Part shown: positions 33,601 to 44,100 of the stretch, in pieces
Position numbering within the stretch: position 1 is the first letter of the stretch
How the letters are laid out: each line of letters opens with the position of its first letter
NCBI GenBank assembly: GCA_949987705.1
Contig: OX465282.1
Coordinates: forward strand, 63,981,922-64,045,921
Length of the DNA stretch: 64,000 bases
Direction: 5' to 3'
From: Thereva unica
Taxonomy: Eukaryota; Arthropoda; Insecta; Diptera; Therevidae
Notes under the pieces: generated by a model
The model's input: the letters and a program-made list of their open reading frames with translations, nothing else
The model's database searches: none
Told to the model about the DNA's origin: nothing
Position numbers and translations under genes: made by a program

Positions 33601-33734
33601 TATTTATTTATTAATTCGCCAAACAAGGCACACTTAAAATAGATTTACAAATTCTTAGATTAAAACATAGTGTACAGTCTTTTACAATATATTTGACTAC
33701 TGGCTACTAAAAACCTACTATTGTCAAGAGGGGG

Positions 33735-35090
33735 TTATGTTAGTAGGGATTTGAGTATTTTTTTATAGGATGCCTTGTTGAGGGAAGGGGAGAAAGAGGA
33801 GCTATGGCTATTAAAAACCATACAGCATCTGTTGACGGGTTCGTTCCTTGCGTAATCGGTGCGGTGAGGATATTCCTTAAGTAGTTTAGTGTGTCGCGTG
33901 TGTCGGACTACATCATTCAATTTGATTCTGTCCGACAGAAACTGCACTTTAAGTTTTCCACTTAAGACGTCAAAGGCAACGCAAGATATGAGCAGTTTCC
34001 TCCTGCTAGACAACGGCATGAGATCAAGCACTTTGAGCCTGTCCAAGTAGTGCGGCAGGGTTTGGTAGTCATGGGGGTTGTGTAGATGTCTCAGGGCAAA
34101 AAGAAGAAATCTCTTTTGAATGGATTCGATCCTCCTACTGCTCACTTGGAATATAGGATCCCAGATAGGACACGCATATTCCAGGATAGGGCGGACTAAA
34201 GAACAGAAGAGTGTTTTTGTGACCCATACATTACCAAATTCTTTGGCTCTCCTCTTAATGAAACCAAGAAGTTTGTTGGCTCTGGCAGTTATATTATCGT
34301 AGTGCAGGTTGAAATTGAGTTTTTTGTCTAGGACGACGCCTAGATCTACGATATGATCAACCTGATCCAACATTATGCCATTGAGATAATAGTTATGGTT
34401 CTTTGTGTTTTTTAAGCGGGAGAAGGTAATTGCATGACATTTGCTGGTGTTAAGTTGCAGTTTGTTTACGGTGCACCAGTCGTGTAGGGCATTGAGTTTT
34501 GTCTGCAAGAAGGAAGCATCAGTTTGGGTCTTAATGACACTATAAATTTTGAGGTCATCCGCGTAAAAGAGATGTGGAATATTTGCTAATTTTTCGGATA
34601 GATCGGAGATGAAAATATTGAAAAGTAGGGGACCGAGATGACTACCCTGAGGAACGCCAGAGGTTACTTCGATCTCATTAGATAGAAATCCTTGGAATCT
34701 AATAACCTGTGTTCTTCCGTTCAGATATGATTTTAACCATTCCAAGGCAGAGCCTGATATTCCAAATTTTAATAATTTTGCGATTAGGATGGCGTGGTCC
34801 ACTCGATCGAAGGCCTTGCTGAAATCAGTGTACACAGCATCCAATTGATGGCCGCTCTCCATACCGCATAGCAATTCGGAGATAAGGACCATAAGGTTAG
34901 AAGTTGTTGAACGTCCTTTCCGAAAACCATGTTGTTGTTCGTTTAGGTATGGATCGGTAAGAGGAGCAATCTTGTCATGAACAAGTTTTTCAAAAAGCTT
35001 AGGAATTGATGATAAAATGGCAATGCCCCTATAGTTGTCTACCGAGTGCTTGTCACCGGATTTATAGATTGGCGTTAGGATTTCTTCCAC
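33735..35090 (-). CDS. LINE ORF2, reverse transcriptase part (after frameshift)
   Basis: 451 codons continuing the RT: ILTPIYKSGDKHSVDNYRGI, QQHGFRKGRSTTSNL, VYTDFSKAFDRVDH (motif A), SGVPQGSHLGPLLFNIFISD (B), LFYADDLKIY (C), then VVDLGVVLDKKLNF and VRPILEYACPIWDP of the thumb and a C-terminal ~120-residue region ending in KKILKSLLT. Catalytic Asp residues are all present. The annotated Met (35090) is only the first ATG after the frameshift. One missing base between WKKS and ILTP splits it from the endonuclease frame. Confidence 0.93.
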   Translation of the reverse strand: MEEILTPIYKSGDKHSVDNYRGIAILSSIPKLFEKLVHDKIAPLTDPYLNEQQHGFRKGRSTTSNLMVLISELLCGMESGHQLDAVYTDFSKAFDRVDHAILIAKLLKFGISGSALEWLKSYLNGRTQVIRFQGFLSNEIEVTSGVPQGSHLGPLLFNIFISDLSEKLANIPHLFYADDLKIYSVIKTQTDASFLQTKLNALHDWCTVNKLQLNTSKCHAITFSRLKNTKNHNYYLNGIMLDQVDHIVDLGVVLDKKLNFNLHYDNITARANKLLGFIKRRAKEFGNVWVTKTLFCSLVRPILEYACPIWDPIFQVSSRRIESIQKRFLLFALRHLHNPHDYQTLPHYLDRLKVLDLMPLSSRRKLLISCVAFDVLSGKLKVQFLSDRIKLNDVVRHTRHTKLLKEYPHRTDYARNEPVNRCCMVFNSHSSSFSPSLNKASYKKILKSLLT

Positions 35091-36658
35091 AGCTTGGGAA
35101 ACTTTCCTAACGATAAAGATTTGTTGAAGATGAGATAAAGAGGAAACGCGATATGTTGCGAGCAGCGCTGCAGGAAAATAGGAGGGAGATTGTCGGGACC
35201 ATTACCTTTTTTGATATCAAGATTATACAGACCCGCCATAATCTCATCAACAGAAAGGAATATACCAGTTATAAGGGAGGTGTCAGTGTGCGAGTCAGTT
35301 AAAACGTGTGCTGCGCTGGACAAGGGGCTATAAATTTCAGCAAACCTATCAGCAAACATACTACAAATTACTTGGGGGCACGAGGTGTGGGCTCTACCAT
35401 TCGTCATTGTTGTTGGGTAGCCAGAAGTCTTCCGTTTAATGTTAACGTAATCAAAGAATTTTTTAGGATCACTTATGATACTATCACCAACAGAACTAAT
35501 ATATGCAGAGTAGGCCTCGCGAGACCTAACAGCAAATTCTGAGGCTAGTCTAATGTATTCGGAATTCAATCGCTCGTTTACATATGTGTTATTTTTGATC
35601 ATGTTATATAATTTATTTCTTTGATTACGTAGGGATCTAGTATCCCTATCCAGCCATGGTTCCGACACTCTATCCCGTTTTTTAATTTTGGGTACATATT
35701 TGTCGATGATGTTGAAAATGATAGAATAAAAGCATGAAACTATCACGTCAAGATCATTGCTAGTTAGCCTATGTTCCCAGTCGACTAGGGATAATTCGAA
35801 ACCAATACTGTCCAGGTCCGCGTTCTTAAAATCGTAAACAAGTGCATTGTTATGTGATGTACGATGCTTGGGGATTGATGAGTTAAATTCGAGAATCCAC
35901 GCGGAGTGGTGGATGGAGTTCGTAAATAGGTTTTCCTCATCGGAAACGAGTAAAGTATTCATCTCCTCGAATGAATTGGTGAAGATCAGGTCTAGCCATT
36001 TACCACAAGAATTTGGCTGCCCGATAATTTGGTGTAGATCATTGCCGTAAAGTGTGTCGATAAATTTTATATCGACGGCATTAGTTGCATTTATAGGAAG
36101 TAATTTATTATCTTCCTCGTCGGGGATGAAAGAAATATTTGGACGATTGAAATCACCCAGGATAAATATGACATCATTACCGCAGAGTGTATCGTTAACT
36201 TCCTCCACTATATGCAATAGATCGTCATAGTTGGATTCGTCGGAATTGGGGGGGATATAGAACGAACCGATGAATATATCCTTCTGGTCGGATTTGATTT
36301 TTATGAAAACGTGTTCAAAGGATTTTGAACAATTAGTCGTGATTAATTCACTATTTAAAAAGTCTTTTACAGCTATAAGGACTCCACCACCTCTGGTGAG
36401 ACCAGTGGAACTGTAGTCTCTATCGCACCTGTGGATTGTCCAGCTGCTGTCCAAGATCTCTTCGTTAAGAAATGTACTATTTAACCATGTTTCGGTCAGT
36501 ACAAGAACATTATAGCGACATGATTTAGAGTCAATGTAGAGGTTATTAAGTTTGGTTCTCATACCACTACAATTGTGGTAAAAGATTCTTACAACCTCGG
36601 GTGGGTTAGGTTTGGGAAGAAGAGACTGGGTGGGATCGGCAGTAGGGGAAGTAACTAG
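35075..36658 (-). CDS. LINE ORF2, endonuclease and first RT motifs (no upstream Met)
   Basis: The first Met is at 36562, but the frame is open for 32 codons back to the ORF1 stop. Those codons include RIFYHNCSG, which aligns with the N-terminal strand of APE endonucleases (RIxYQNVRG), so the functional protein should start upstream of that Met. No ATG exists in those 32 codons. Later motifs: LTETWLN, LGDFNRPNI, KWLDLIFTN, then KKGNGPDNLPPIFL and FPKLWKKS of the RT N-terminus. It ends by frameshift at 35075. The role is target nicking plus cDNA synthesis. Confidence 0.9.
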   Translation of the reverse strand, partial: LVTSPTADPTQSLLPKPNPPEVVRIFYHNCSGMRTKLNNLYIDSKSCRYNVLVLTETWLNSTFLNEEILDSSWTIHRCDRDYSSTGLTRGGGVLIAVKDFLNSELITTNCSKSFEHVFIKIKSDQKDIFIGSFYIPPNSDESNYDDLLHIVEEVNDTLCGNDVIFILGDFNRPNISFIPDEEDNKLLPINATNAVDIKFIDTLYGNDLHQIIGQPNSCGKWLDLIFTNSFEEMNTLLVSDEENLFTNSIHHSAWILEFNSSIPKHRTSHNNALVYDFKNADLDSIGFELSLVDWEHRLTSNDLDVIVSCFYSIIFNIIDKYVPKIKKRDRVSEPWLDRDTRSLRNQRNKLYNMIKNNTYVNERLNSEYIRLASEFAVRSREAYSAYISSVGDSIISDPKKFFDYVNIKRKTSGYPTTMTNGRAHTSCPQVICSMFADRFAEIYSPLSSAAHVLTDSHTDTSLITGIFLSVDEIMAGLYNLDIKKGNGPDNLPPIFLQRCSQHIAFPLYLIFNKSLSLGKFPKLWKKS

Positions 36659-37302
36659 TTAAGGGCGGTAATATCTTTTCATCTCATCGCGGCTTTTTTG
36701 CAGCTGGGACACATGTATTGATCTTACATGAGCAGCATAAGCGGAGAGATCCTTGGTAACTTGTTGGGGATTGATTTGATAATGCTCAAGGTACCTAGTG
36801 TACAATTCGAGCAGGGCACTATGATCCGTTGGAAGACCTTCTTGTTGGAGCGAGACAATGAGGCTGGTCCTGGTTTTACCATATATACAGGTAGAGTCAG
36901 GTTTGTTATGCATGTACGCGAGAAACAGCCTTACATTGTCAAAGACCTGCCTTTCTCTGAGCCGAGATAACAGATATCTACTATCGGATGAGTCGGCTGA
37001 AATCAAGGTATTTTTTACAACCGGGGGTTGTAACGGGTTTAAGAAAGGAGGTTTCGTCAAGGGGGTGTTGTTGGTGCGGCTTACAGAAGACTCAACTGAT
37101 TTCTGTGTGTCATTAGGAACCTCATTAACGTCAGCATAGGAACGACCTCCGACAATGATGTGACTCCGAGAAAAGTTAGGGTAAGGATTGCGAATTTTAG
37201 TTGTTGTTGTTGTGTTAATTAGCGGGATAGGTCTGTTCAGGCTCGGAAATGAGTTAGACGCAGTTGGAATGGTGTTAGTATTAGTTCTATTGTAATTGGT
37301 TA

Positions 37303-37382
<80 letters not shown>

Positions 37383-38968
37383 GTATTATTATTAGTATAA
37401 TTGCTATTGCTCCTGTTATAACTATATTTAGTAGTGTCGTAAGAGGGTACTGTGGGGAATTTGGGAGATGTAGCGGGTGCAGTATTAGTCCTATAGTAAG
37501 GATTAGGTGGTGTTGTATGCTGTACTGGTGTATTAGAAATTTTACATGATTCTTGTTTACTTAACACTATTTTAGGTTTAGCTTTATTATTACTAATATT
37601 TAAATTACTCGAACGGCAGAGAGTCAGGTTCTTCCATCTGAAAGTGTCCGACATTTGGTTGAAGAATAGCCACTGGTATCTAGTAGGCATGACTACTTTG
37701 AAGCACTTGTTTTTATTTTTTTTACCCGATGCTACCTCACAATGGAGTAATACGATGGCGAAATCAGTTTTGAACACGTTGCATACCCATCTTGCATCCG
37801 CATGATCTGGTGCGCCTTTGAGGAAGTACGTTGAATTAGATGTACTGCTCGTGGTTTTGCGTGGTACTTTTTTTGTTTTGCGTTGTTTTTTGTTTATTGC
37901 CACTTTTTTGTTTATTGCCACTTTATGCACTCCAGAGTTCAGCTTGTTCGCAACGTTTATCCTTTTTAGTCTGCTATTCCATTCCTCTAACGACCACGTT
38001 GTTCCGAATTTACTGATTGTCTCTTCGGGCAGATGTAACGGTGGTAAAGAGAGACATGGGCTGGACGAGATCGCTAGCGTCTGCACGTAGAGATTAGGAG
38101 GGCCAAGAGTAAAGTTATCGCCGCAGTTGTAGCTTTGGTTGGTTGAAATCCACTCGTCGCGTAGTTGAGCTTTCTCTAACTCGTTTGCAAGCGATATCGG
38201 CAGATCTAGGACTGGATCAGGGGTCGAGTCGTTATTTGAGTGGCCATCAACCACCGACAGGGACTTTACCTTAGCCAATTCTGCCTCCAGAAGACTAAAA
38301 TGCGCCATCAAATCTTTTTTTAGCTGGGTGATTGAGTCGTCGAAAGTAGAGAGTTTATCGAGGCAGACGGAGACTTTTGCGAAAAGATCCGTCATTTCGT
38401 TGTTGGATTTGCCTGCCTTACCATCTGTAGCTATTTTAATTTTTTTAATCGCCGAGTTGATGGAATTAAGCTCGAATTTTATTAACTTTGAAACCTCGTC
38501 GACTATTTCAGTATTATCCTTGTTGGATAACTTGTCGAGTTTAGAATTAATCGATTCAAAATTTTTAGCATAATTTCTAGAATTATTGTCGATACCATCA
38601 ACAACGCACGAAAGCTCATCGACGTTTTGTATTAAGAGCTGCGTGTTTTTCTCCGAGCTAAAAGCTTTAGCGCTGCAAGCTTCGAAGTCGCTTTTAAACT
38701 GATTAAGAGACTCTGCCAGTTCCATTATGTTGTTGTTGTTTGATTTGATCGCCAGTAATATATGCGAGAGGTTTATCGCTTTGCAATCGCGGCAGTAGAA
38801 TTTGAAGAATTTTTTAAACTCGTTCACATACCTGAGTGAAGCGAGAGACAGACCAATGCATGAAACATGGAAAGTGTTGTTGCAAACACCACTACATGAT
38901 ATCCATTCCGCTCCGTGGATGGAAGAGCTGTTGTCGGCAGAGCATGTACTGTTTCTACATTTGTACAT
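36659..38968 (-). CDS. LINE ORF1, PHD-type zinc finger and Asn-rich protein
   Basis: 769 codons. Residues 4-62 carry C4-C9-C25-C29-H34-C37-C59-C62, a C4HC3 PHD finger like those known in some CR1-group ORF1 proteins. Residues ~85-240 are charged and probably coiled-coil (repeats of LNQFKSDF and SKLDKLSNK type). Residues ~395-470 form a compact basic domain (AIVLLHCEVASG, KCFKVVMPTRYQWLF). An Asn/Thr tract at ~522-557 is encoded by a (TTA)n microsatellite. The C-terminal ~120 residues (LLSRLRERQVFDNVRLFLAY and so on) are unassigned. The presumed role is RNA binding and particle formation in the cytoplasm. The frame is intact and stops at UAA, immediately followed by CUAG. Confidence 0.9.
37297..37400 (-). 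repeat. (TTA)n microsatellite inside ORF1
   Basis: Nearly pure ATT/TTA repeat with a few AGT interruptions. It encodes poly-Asn with Thr on the minus strand and keeps the frame. Confidence 0.95.
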
Positions 38969-39084
38969 TTTGAAATTTTAAAGAGATTATTTAAATTGAA
39001 TGAAGAATAATGAGTGGCTATAATAATTATGTTGGCACCAGAGTCCAAGCCATATACCAGATGTTTGTTGGCTTTTAATAGGCA

Positions 39085-39810
39085 TGTAACTCTATAAACA
39101 GAGAGAGGCTGTACAAGATCTTAGCGGAATTAGCTGCCCCTAAAAGCTGATGAGACTGATCAAATACGCAAAAGTCATGATTCAAAGAAGTTCGAAATAC
39201 GACAAGGGCATGGACCGGTCCCGATGATTTCACTCTCTCCTTGACAACGAAAACGTGAGTCCAAAGAAGTGCGCAAATAGCTACATAGTCTGTACAATAC
39301 CTTGGATATACAGATGATGTCATCGTGCGAAGGATCTTTTTGCCCTGAACATCAGCGAAGAATAAACAATGGTTATGCAACAATCTAGGAGCTGGAAGAT
39401 TTAGAATCAAAGAAATATAACTATCGACGTACACAACCAAGAAGTAGTTAATAAAATAGTTTACCTTGGGTCTACGATTACAAAAAGAAACGAAGAACAG
39501 GAAGAGATAACTAGACGTAATATGGTCAGTACTGTGCTGTGGTAGCGAGACTTAGTCTATGACCCAGAGGAACGAGTCAACTCGCCTGAGTGAAAAGTTC
39601 TGATGCATAATGGGCCCAACACTATGGCGAAGCAGATACAAAAGGTAGCTCTATAAATTTTTTGACGACCCAAAACTTTCTACTTTTATAAAAATTAACA
39701 AACTAATGCTAGCCGCTCACATAATTCAGACGGAGGACAACCGTATCCCAAAACGGCTCATGGTACTAGAACTTGACCAGTAGGCAGACTCAGGAGGAGA
39801 TGAAGAGTCT
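39085..39810 (+). pseudogene. RTE-clade RT fragment (family H)
   Basis: Plus-strand blocks in shifting frames: LYKILAELAAP with KLMRLIK (~39108-39160), YLGYTDDVIVRR (~39298, the YADD block with Ala changed to Thr), VVNKIVYLGSTITKRNEEQEE (~39444, given here as its start), and near 39700 LMLAAHIIQTEDNRIPKRLM (family LRWAGHVxRMDDxRIPKK). It resembles 32505-32798 and more distantly 46142-46860. Many stops; dead. Confidence 0.8.
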
Positions 39811-40061
39811 GTGACAGGTGATGCAGAGTGATGCATTCAGTGCTACAGGAAAGGCCCTCGTGTATAAAATCTCTGTATGTGAGCGTAGTGAAATCTGCGG
39901 GTCAGACAACTGTCAAATTGGGTTAGTTGACTGCTGTTCTCTCGCGACAAAATATTTTTTTAAAGCGAGTGTTTTTATAAAGTTATCTCAAATCTAATTT
40001 TAAAAAAAGAAAGAAAGTAATTAAAGTTCTATCGAGTGAGTTTTCTGTGAAAAAACGAGCA

Positions 40062-40126
40062 ATGAAGTGTGCAGCTCGTGAATGTAGGGATAATACGAAA
40101 CTTCCGCGTGAAAAATCGTTTTTCAG
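40062..40126 (+). other. Candidate THAP zinc-finger first exon
   Basis: The frame reads MKCAARECRDNTKLPREK and then SFFR, where a good splice donor (CAG/GTAAAT) follows at 40127. THAP domains start Met-x-x-C-x(2-4)-C and reach a conserved F-x-FP about 20-25 residues later. Exons of P-element-like transposases and THAP genes often break near this point. The two Cys and the SFFR fit, but the second half (W, C-x-x-H) is not visible downstream. GCGTAGTGAAAT at 39883 and its mirror at 40440-40451 may be the ends of a small element around it. Confidence 0.5.
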
Positions 40127-40493
40127 GTAAATCTGCTTAATAAAATACTTCCTAAACACATTTATTACATATCTACATTGATAAATATGTGAATCACTGC
40201 GCTAAATACTCAACATAATATAAATTTTGTTTAGTTAGATTACTTTGTTTACGCTAACTAACCCAACGCAAAATTCAAGGGAATCAGCTGATTAGATTTC
40301 GGAGTGACGGCGTGTAAAAAGTTCATTTCTGGGGGCAAGATTTTATTTTAGACAGCTCATAATTTTAACTCGCTCTTGCCCCTCCTCTATTCCAGTCGCT
40401 TTTTCCACTTGTAGTGTACAAACAACTAATACAAAAAGAATTTCACTACGCTTTAATTCGACGAGCGCTCTTCCTGTAGTTTTATATTTGAAG

Positions 40494-40660
40494 ACAGAAA
40501 CAAGGAAGTGTAAAGAGAAATGTCATTTTAGTGCTGAAGTCACTTGGTGACCTCTTTCCATATAAAGTCGAAGGGTTTTGCATTAGTGCTGACGTCATTA
40601 GGGGACCATTTTATACTGTATACGAAGCTGTCAGCCTCTTTTACGTTACCTTGTTTCTGC
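40494..40660. repeat. Short inverted-repeat element
   Basis: CAGAAACAAGGAAGTGTAAA at the left is mirrored at the right (read inward GCAGAAACAAGGTAACGTAA). Two related inner segments, TAGTGCTGAAGTCACTTGGTG and its variant TAGTGCTGACGTCATTAGG, lie between. Confidence 0.55.
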
Positions 40661-41117
40661 ATACCATGATGCAGAGGCAAGCTTTATGACAAATTATTAT
40701 TTTTGTGAATATTCCGCTTTTATAAGGGTTAATCAAAGCACATTAGTATTATAATAGGGCAAATATATTTTTAGTTTAGTAGTTTCTTCAATATGAAAAA
40801 CTACAAAACTCTTTATTGGCGTCTATATAAAGCTTGCTGAAAAATTCTAAGTGGTTTCAACTAGTATAATAAATCTTAAAATACTTAATAAATCTCTGAT
40901 CGGTACAAGAAAATTGTTTTGCATTTAAAATAAATTTTAAGGCATACGAATTTGTACATACGAGTATAAGAAAGGAAATGAAGTTGATCTGGTTATTATG
41001 TAATGTTTTTCGTGGAGTAAAGAAAACACTGAATATGCCTCGCAAAAACTTAAATTATTAATGATTAAATCAATTTATTAATAAACAAAGTTCTTGAATA
41101 CATAAACATATATGCAT
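40661..41117. other. Unrecognised AT-rich sequence
   Basis: No gene or repeat partner seen before the RTE-B target duplication. Confidence 0.45.
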
Positions 41118-41127
41118 ACATATACAT

Positions 41128-44100
41128 CTTCTTCTTCTTTAACGGCTCTACAACCGGGATCCGGTCCTGGCCTCGCGCAACTGTTCTCTCCACCGGTCCC
41201 GATTCTGAGCCGATGTCATCCAGTTTGGCATCCCTAAACTCTGAGCGTCCTGGTCCACGCCATCCTTCCAGCGAAGGTTGGGCCTCCCTCGCTGTCGCAC
41301 CCCATAGGTCTTACCGCAGAGAACTTTACGAGCAGGCTCATCTTCACTCATACGAGCTAGATGCCCTGCCCACCGGAGCCTACCGAGCTTTATTTTCTTC
41401 ACAACATCTATGTCGCGATAGCGCTCGTAGATCTCGTCATTGTAGAGTCTCCGGAATCGTCCTTCCTCACATACGGGGCGAACAATCCTCCGAAGTATTT
41501 TCCTCTCAAACACGCCCAAGAGGTTTGAGTGCTTTTTACTAAGCACCCACGTTTCGGATGCATATGTGAGAACGGGTAAGACCATCGTCTTATATAGTAA
41601 AAGTTTAGACGTTATGGTTAGATATTTGGATTTGAAGAGCCTTGACAGACTATAGTAGGCTTTGTTGGCTTTTAGCAGTCGTGCGCGTATTTCTGGTTCC
41701 ATGCTATTGTCGGCTGCTACTATTGACCCAAGATAGGTAAATGATTTTACCACGTCAAACTCGTGTTCCGCTACCTTGATTGTGGGACCAATGTTAGGTG
41801 TTCTTCCAGACGAGGCCACCATGTACTTTGTTTTGCTTTCGTTAATGTGCAGTCCCAGATTTCCTGCCGCTTGCTCAATCTGAGTGAAAGCTTCTTGTAC
41901 AGCTGTTGTTGTTCTTCCAATGATGTCAATGTCGTCTGCGTAAGCCAGTAATTGGGTGGACTTGTGGAGGATTGTACCCCTTGATGTCACGCCCGAATCT
42001 CGGATCACTTTCTCCAACGCCAGGTTGAAAAGGAGGCAGGCCAGACCGTCCCCTTGTCGGAGTCCATTATAGATGTTAATTGGTCTGGACAGTGTTCCGG
42101 ATACCTTTACTTGGCTTGACACATTGATCATGGTCAACCTACATAGTCTTGTCAGTTTGTTGGGGATGCCGAATTCCCTCATGGCTTTGTAGAGTTCTAC
42201 CCTGGCTATGCTATCATAGGCGGCTTTAAAGTCTATGAGGAGGTGTTGAATTGAGTTTTGAAACTCTAGACATTTTTCCATAGCCTGCCTCAAGGTGAAA
42301 ATCTGATCAGTCGTTGATTTGCCTGGGCTGAAGCCACACTGGTAATGGCCTATGATGTTTCTGGCGTATGGGGCCATCCTGTTTTGTAGGATAGCGGAGA
42401 ATATCTTATACACGGTACTCAACAACGTTATACCGCGATAATTAGTGCACGCTGTGATATCTCCTTTTTTGTGTACCGGACAGAGGATGCCTTTTCTCCA
42501 GTCTTCTGGCATCACTTCCTGCTCCCATACTTGCACAATTAATTCATGAATCGCTTGGTGTAATGTAGGCCCTCCATATTTAACCAGCTCCGCTGCGATG
42601 CCGTCTGCACCCGAGGCCTTGTTGTTTTTGAGCCGGCTGATGGCTCTGCTAACTTCTTCTATGTTTGGTGGCGGCAGCATAGCATTGTCATCAGATATTG
42701 GTGGAGCCTCCGAATCCTCAGTTAGCTCGCCATTTAGCAATTCATGAAAGTGCTCTTCCCATCGCTCCAAGATGCCTTTAGGATCGGTGATCAGATTCCC
42801 TTCTTTGTCCTTGCAGTATGTGCAACGTGGTGTGAATTGTGTCATACTGCGGACTCTTTGGTAGAACTCCCGCGCCTGGTGCGGCCGTCGTTCTCTGTAC
42901 TGTTCTAGCTCACAGACGAGATTTTTTTCCCAGGCTTCCTTTTTCCGTCTGTGAATTCTCTTTTCTTCTTTTCTGAGCTCTTTATAGTTCTCTTCGCGTG
43001 CCCGTGTTCTCTGAGACTGCTGCATGGCTCGGTACGCAGCATTCTTACGTTCAGTTGCCAGCTTGCATTCATTATCGAACCAGTCGTTCCGATCTTTACG
43101 ACTTCTGCCTAAGATGGAATCAGCAGTACTAATGACAGTATTTTTAAGGCGGGTCCAGTTCTCTTCGACGCCCGGCATCTCATCCCCAGGACTTAGGGCG
43201 AGTTCTAATGCATGACCGTAGCTGTTTCTGGCCATTTCATTGCGTAGTGCAGCTGTGTTGATTCGAGCCTGATCAGCGGATACAAAGCTTTTCAGCGTTG
43301 TAATGCGCTCTCGGAGCACCATACCAACAATATAGTGATCCGAGTCGAAGTTGGCACCTCGGTACGTTCGTACCGTCATCAGACCCGAAAGGTGGCGGCG
43401 GTCTATCAACACATGATCTATTTGGTTGCGAGTGGCTCCATCAGGAGATACCCAGGTGGCTTTATGGATATCTTTACGCGCAAATCTAGTACTTGCAACG
43501 ACCAAGTTCTTACTTGCTGCCATCTCTACAACTCGCTGTCCATTGTCATTAGTGTTTTCATGCAAGCTGTGGTTGCCGACATATTGCCTGTATATGGGCT
43601 CCCGGCCTACTTTGGCGTTCAGATCTCCCAGTATGATTTTTACATCATACCTGGGGCAGGCATTAAGTTCCCGTTCAACTAATTCGAAGAATTCTTCTTT
43701 ATCATCATCCGGGGACTCTTCTGTAAGTGCGTGAACGTTTATGAGGCTGATGTTCTTAAATTTACCTCGCACACGAAGGGAGCATAGCCTTTCGTTTATT
43801 GCTTTAAAGCCGATAATGGTAGGCTTCATTCTTTTGCTAACCATAAAACCTACTCCTAGAACATGGTGTTTTGTATGACAGCTGTAATATACGTCATACT
43901 CAGGTTTTTGCAAAACACCATTCCCTGTCCACCTCATCTCCTGAATGGCGGTAATGTCAGCTTTATACTTTGACAGGGTATCGGCTAGATGTTTTGAAGC
44001 TCGAGTTCTGTACAGAGTTCGAACGTTCCATGAAAAAATTCGTAAATCGTTTTGCCTTTTTCGTTGCCGTGGTCGTCGTCGTTTATTCCAGTATCCGAGG

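Larger units (their letters stand above)
33601..39050 (-). mobile_element. Jockey/CR1-group LINE, nearly full length
   Basis: Read on the minus strand: ORF1 (36659-38968), ORF2 endonuclease plus start of RT (35075-36658), rest of ORF2 (33735-35090), and a 3' UTR ending in a (TAAA)n tail at about 33597-33613. The 5' boundary is not visible, so 39050 is approximate. The only clear coding lesion is a one-base frameshift in ORF2 near 35085. The PHD-type ORF1 and non-poly(A) microsatellite tail fit the CR1/L2/Kiri side of the Jockey superfamily. The clade is inference. Confidence 0.88.

Noticed and set aside
34120..34302. 60-codon plus-strand frame
   Set aside because: Antisense shadow of the LINE ORF2 thumb region.
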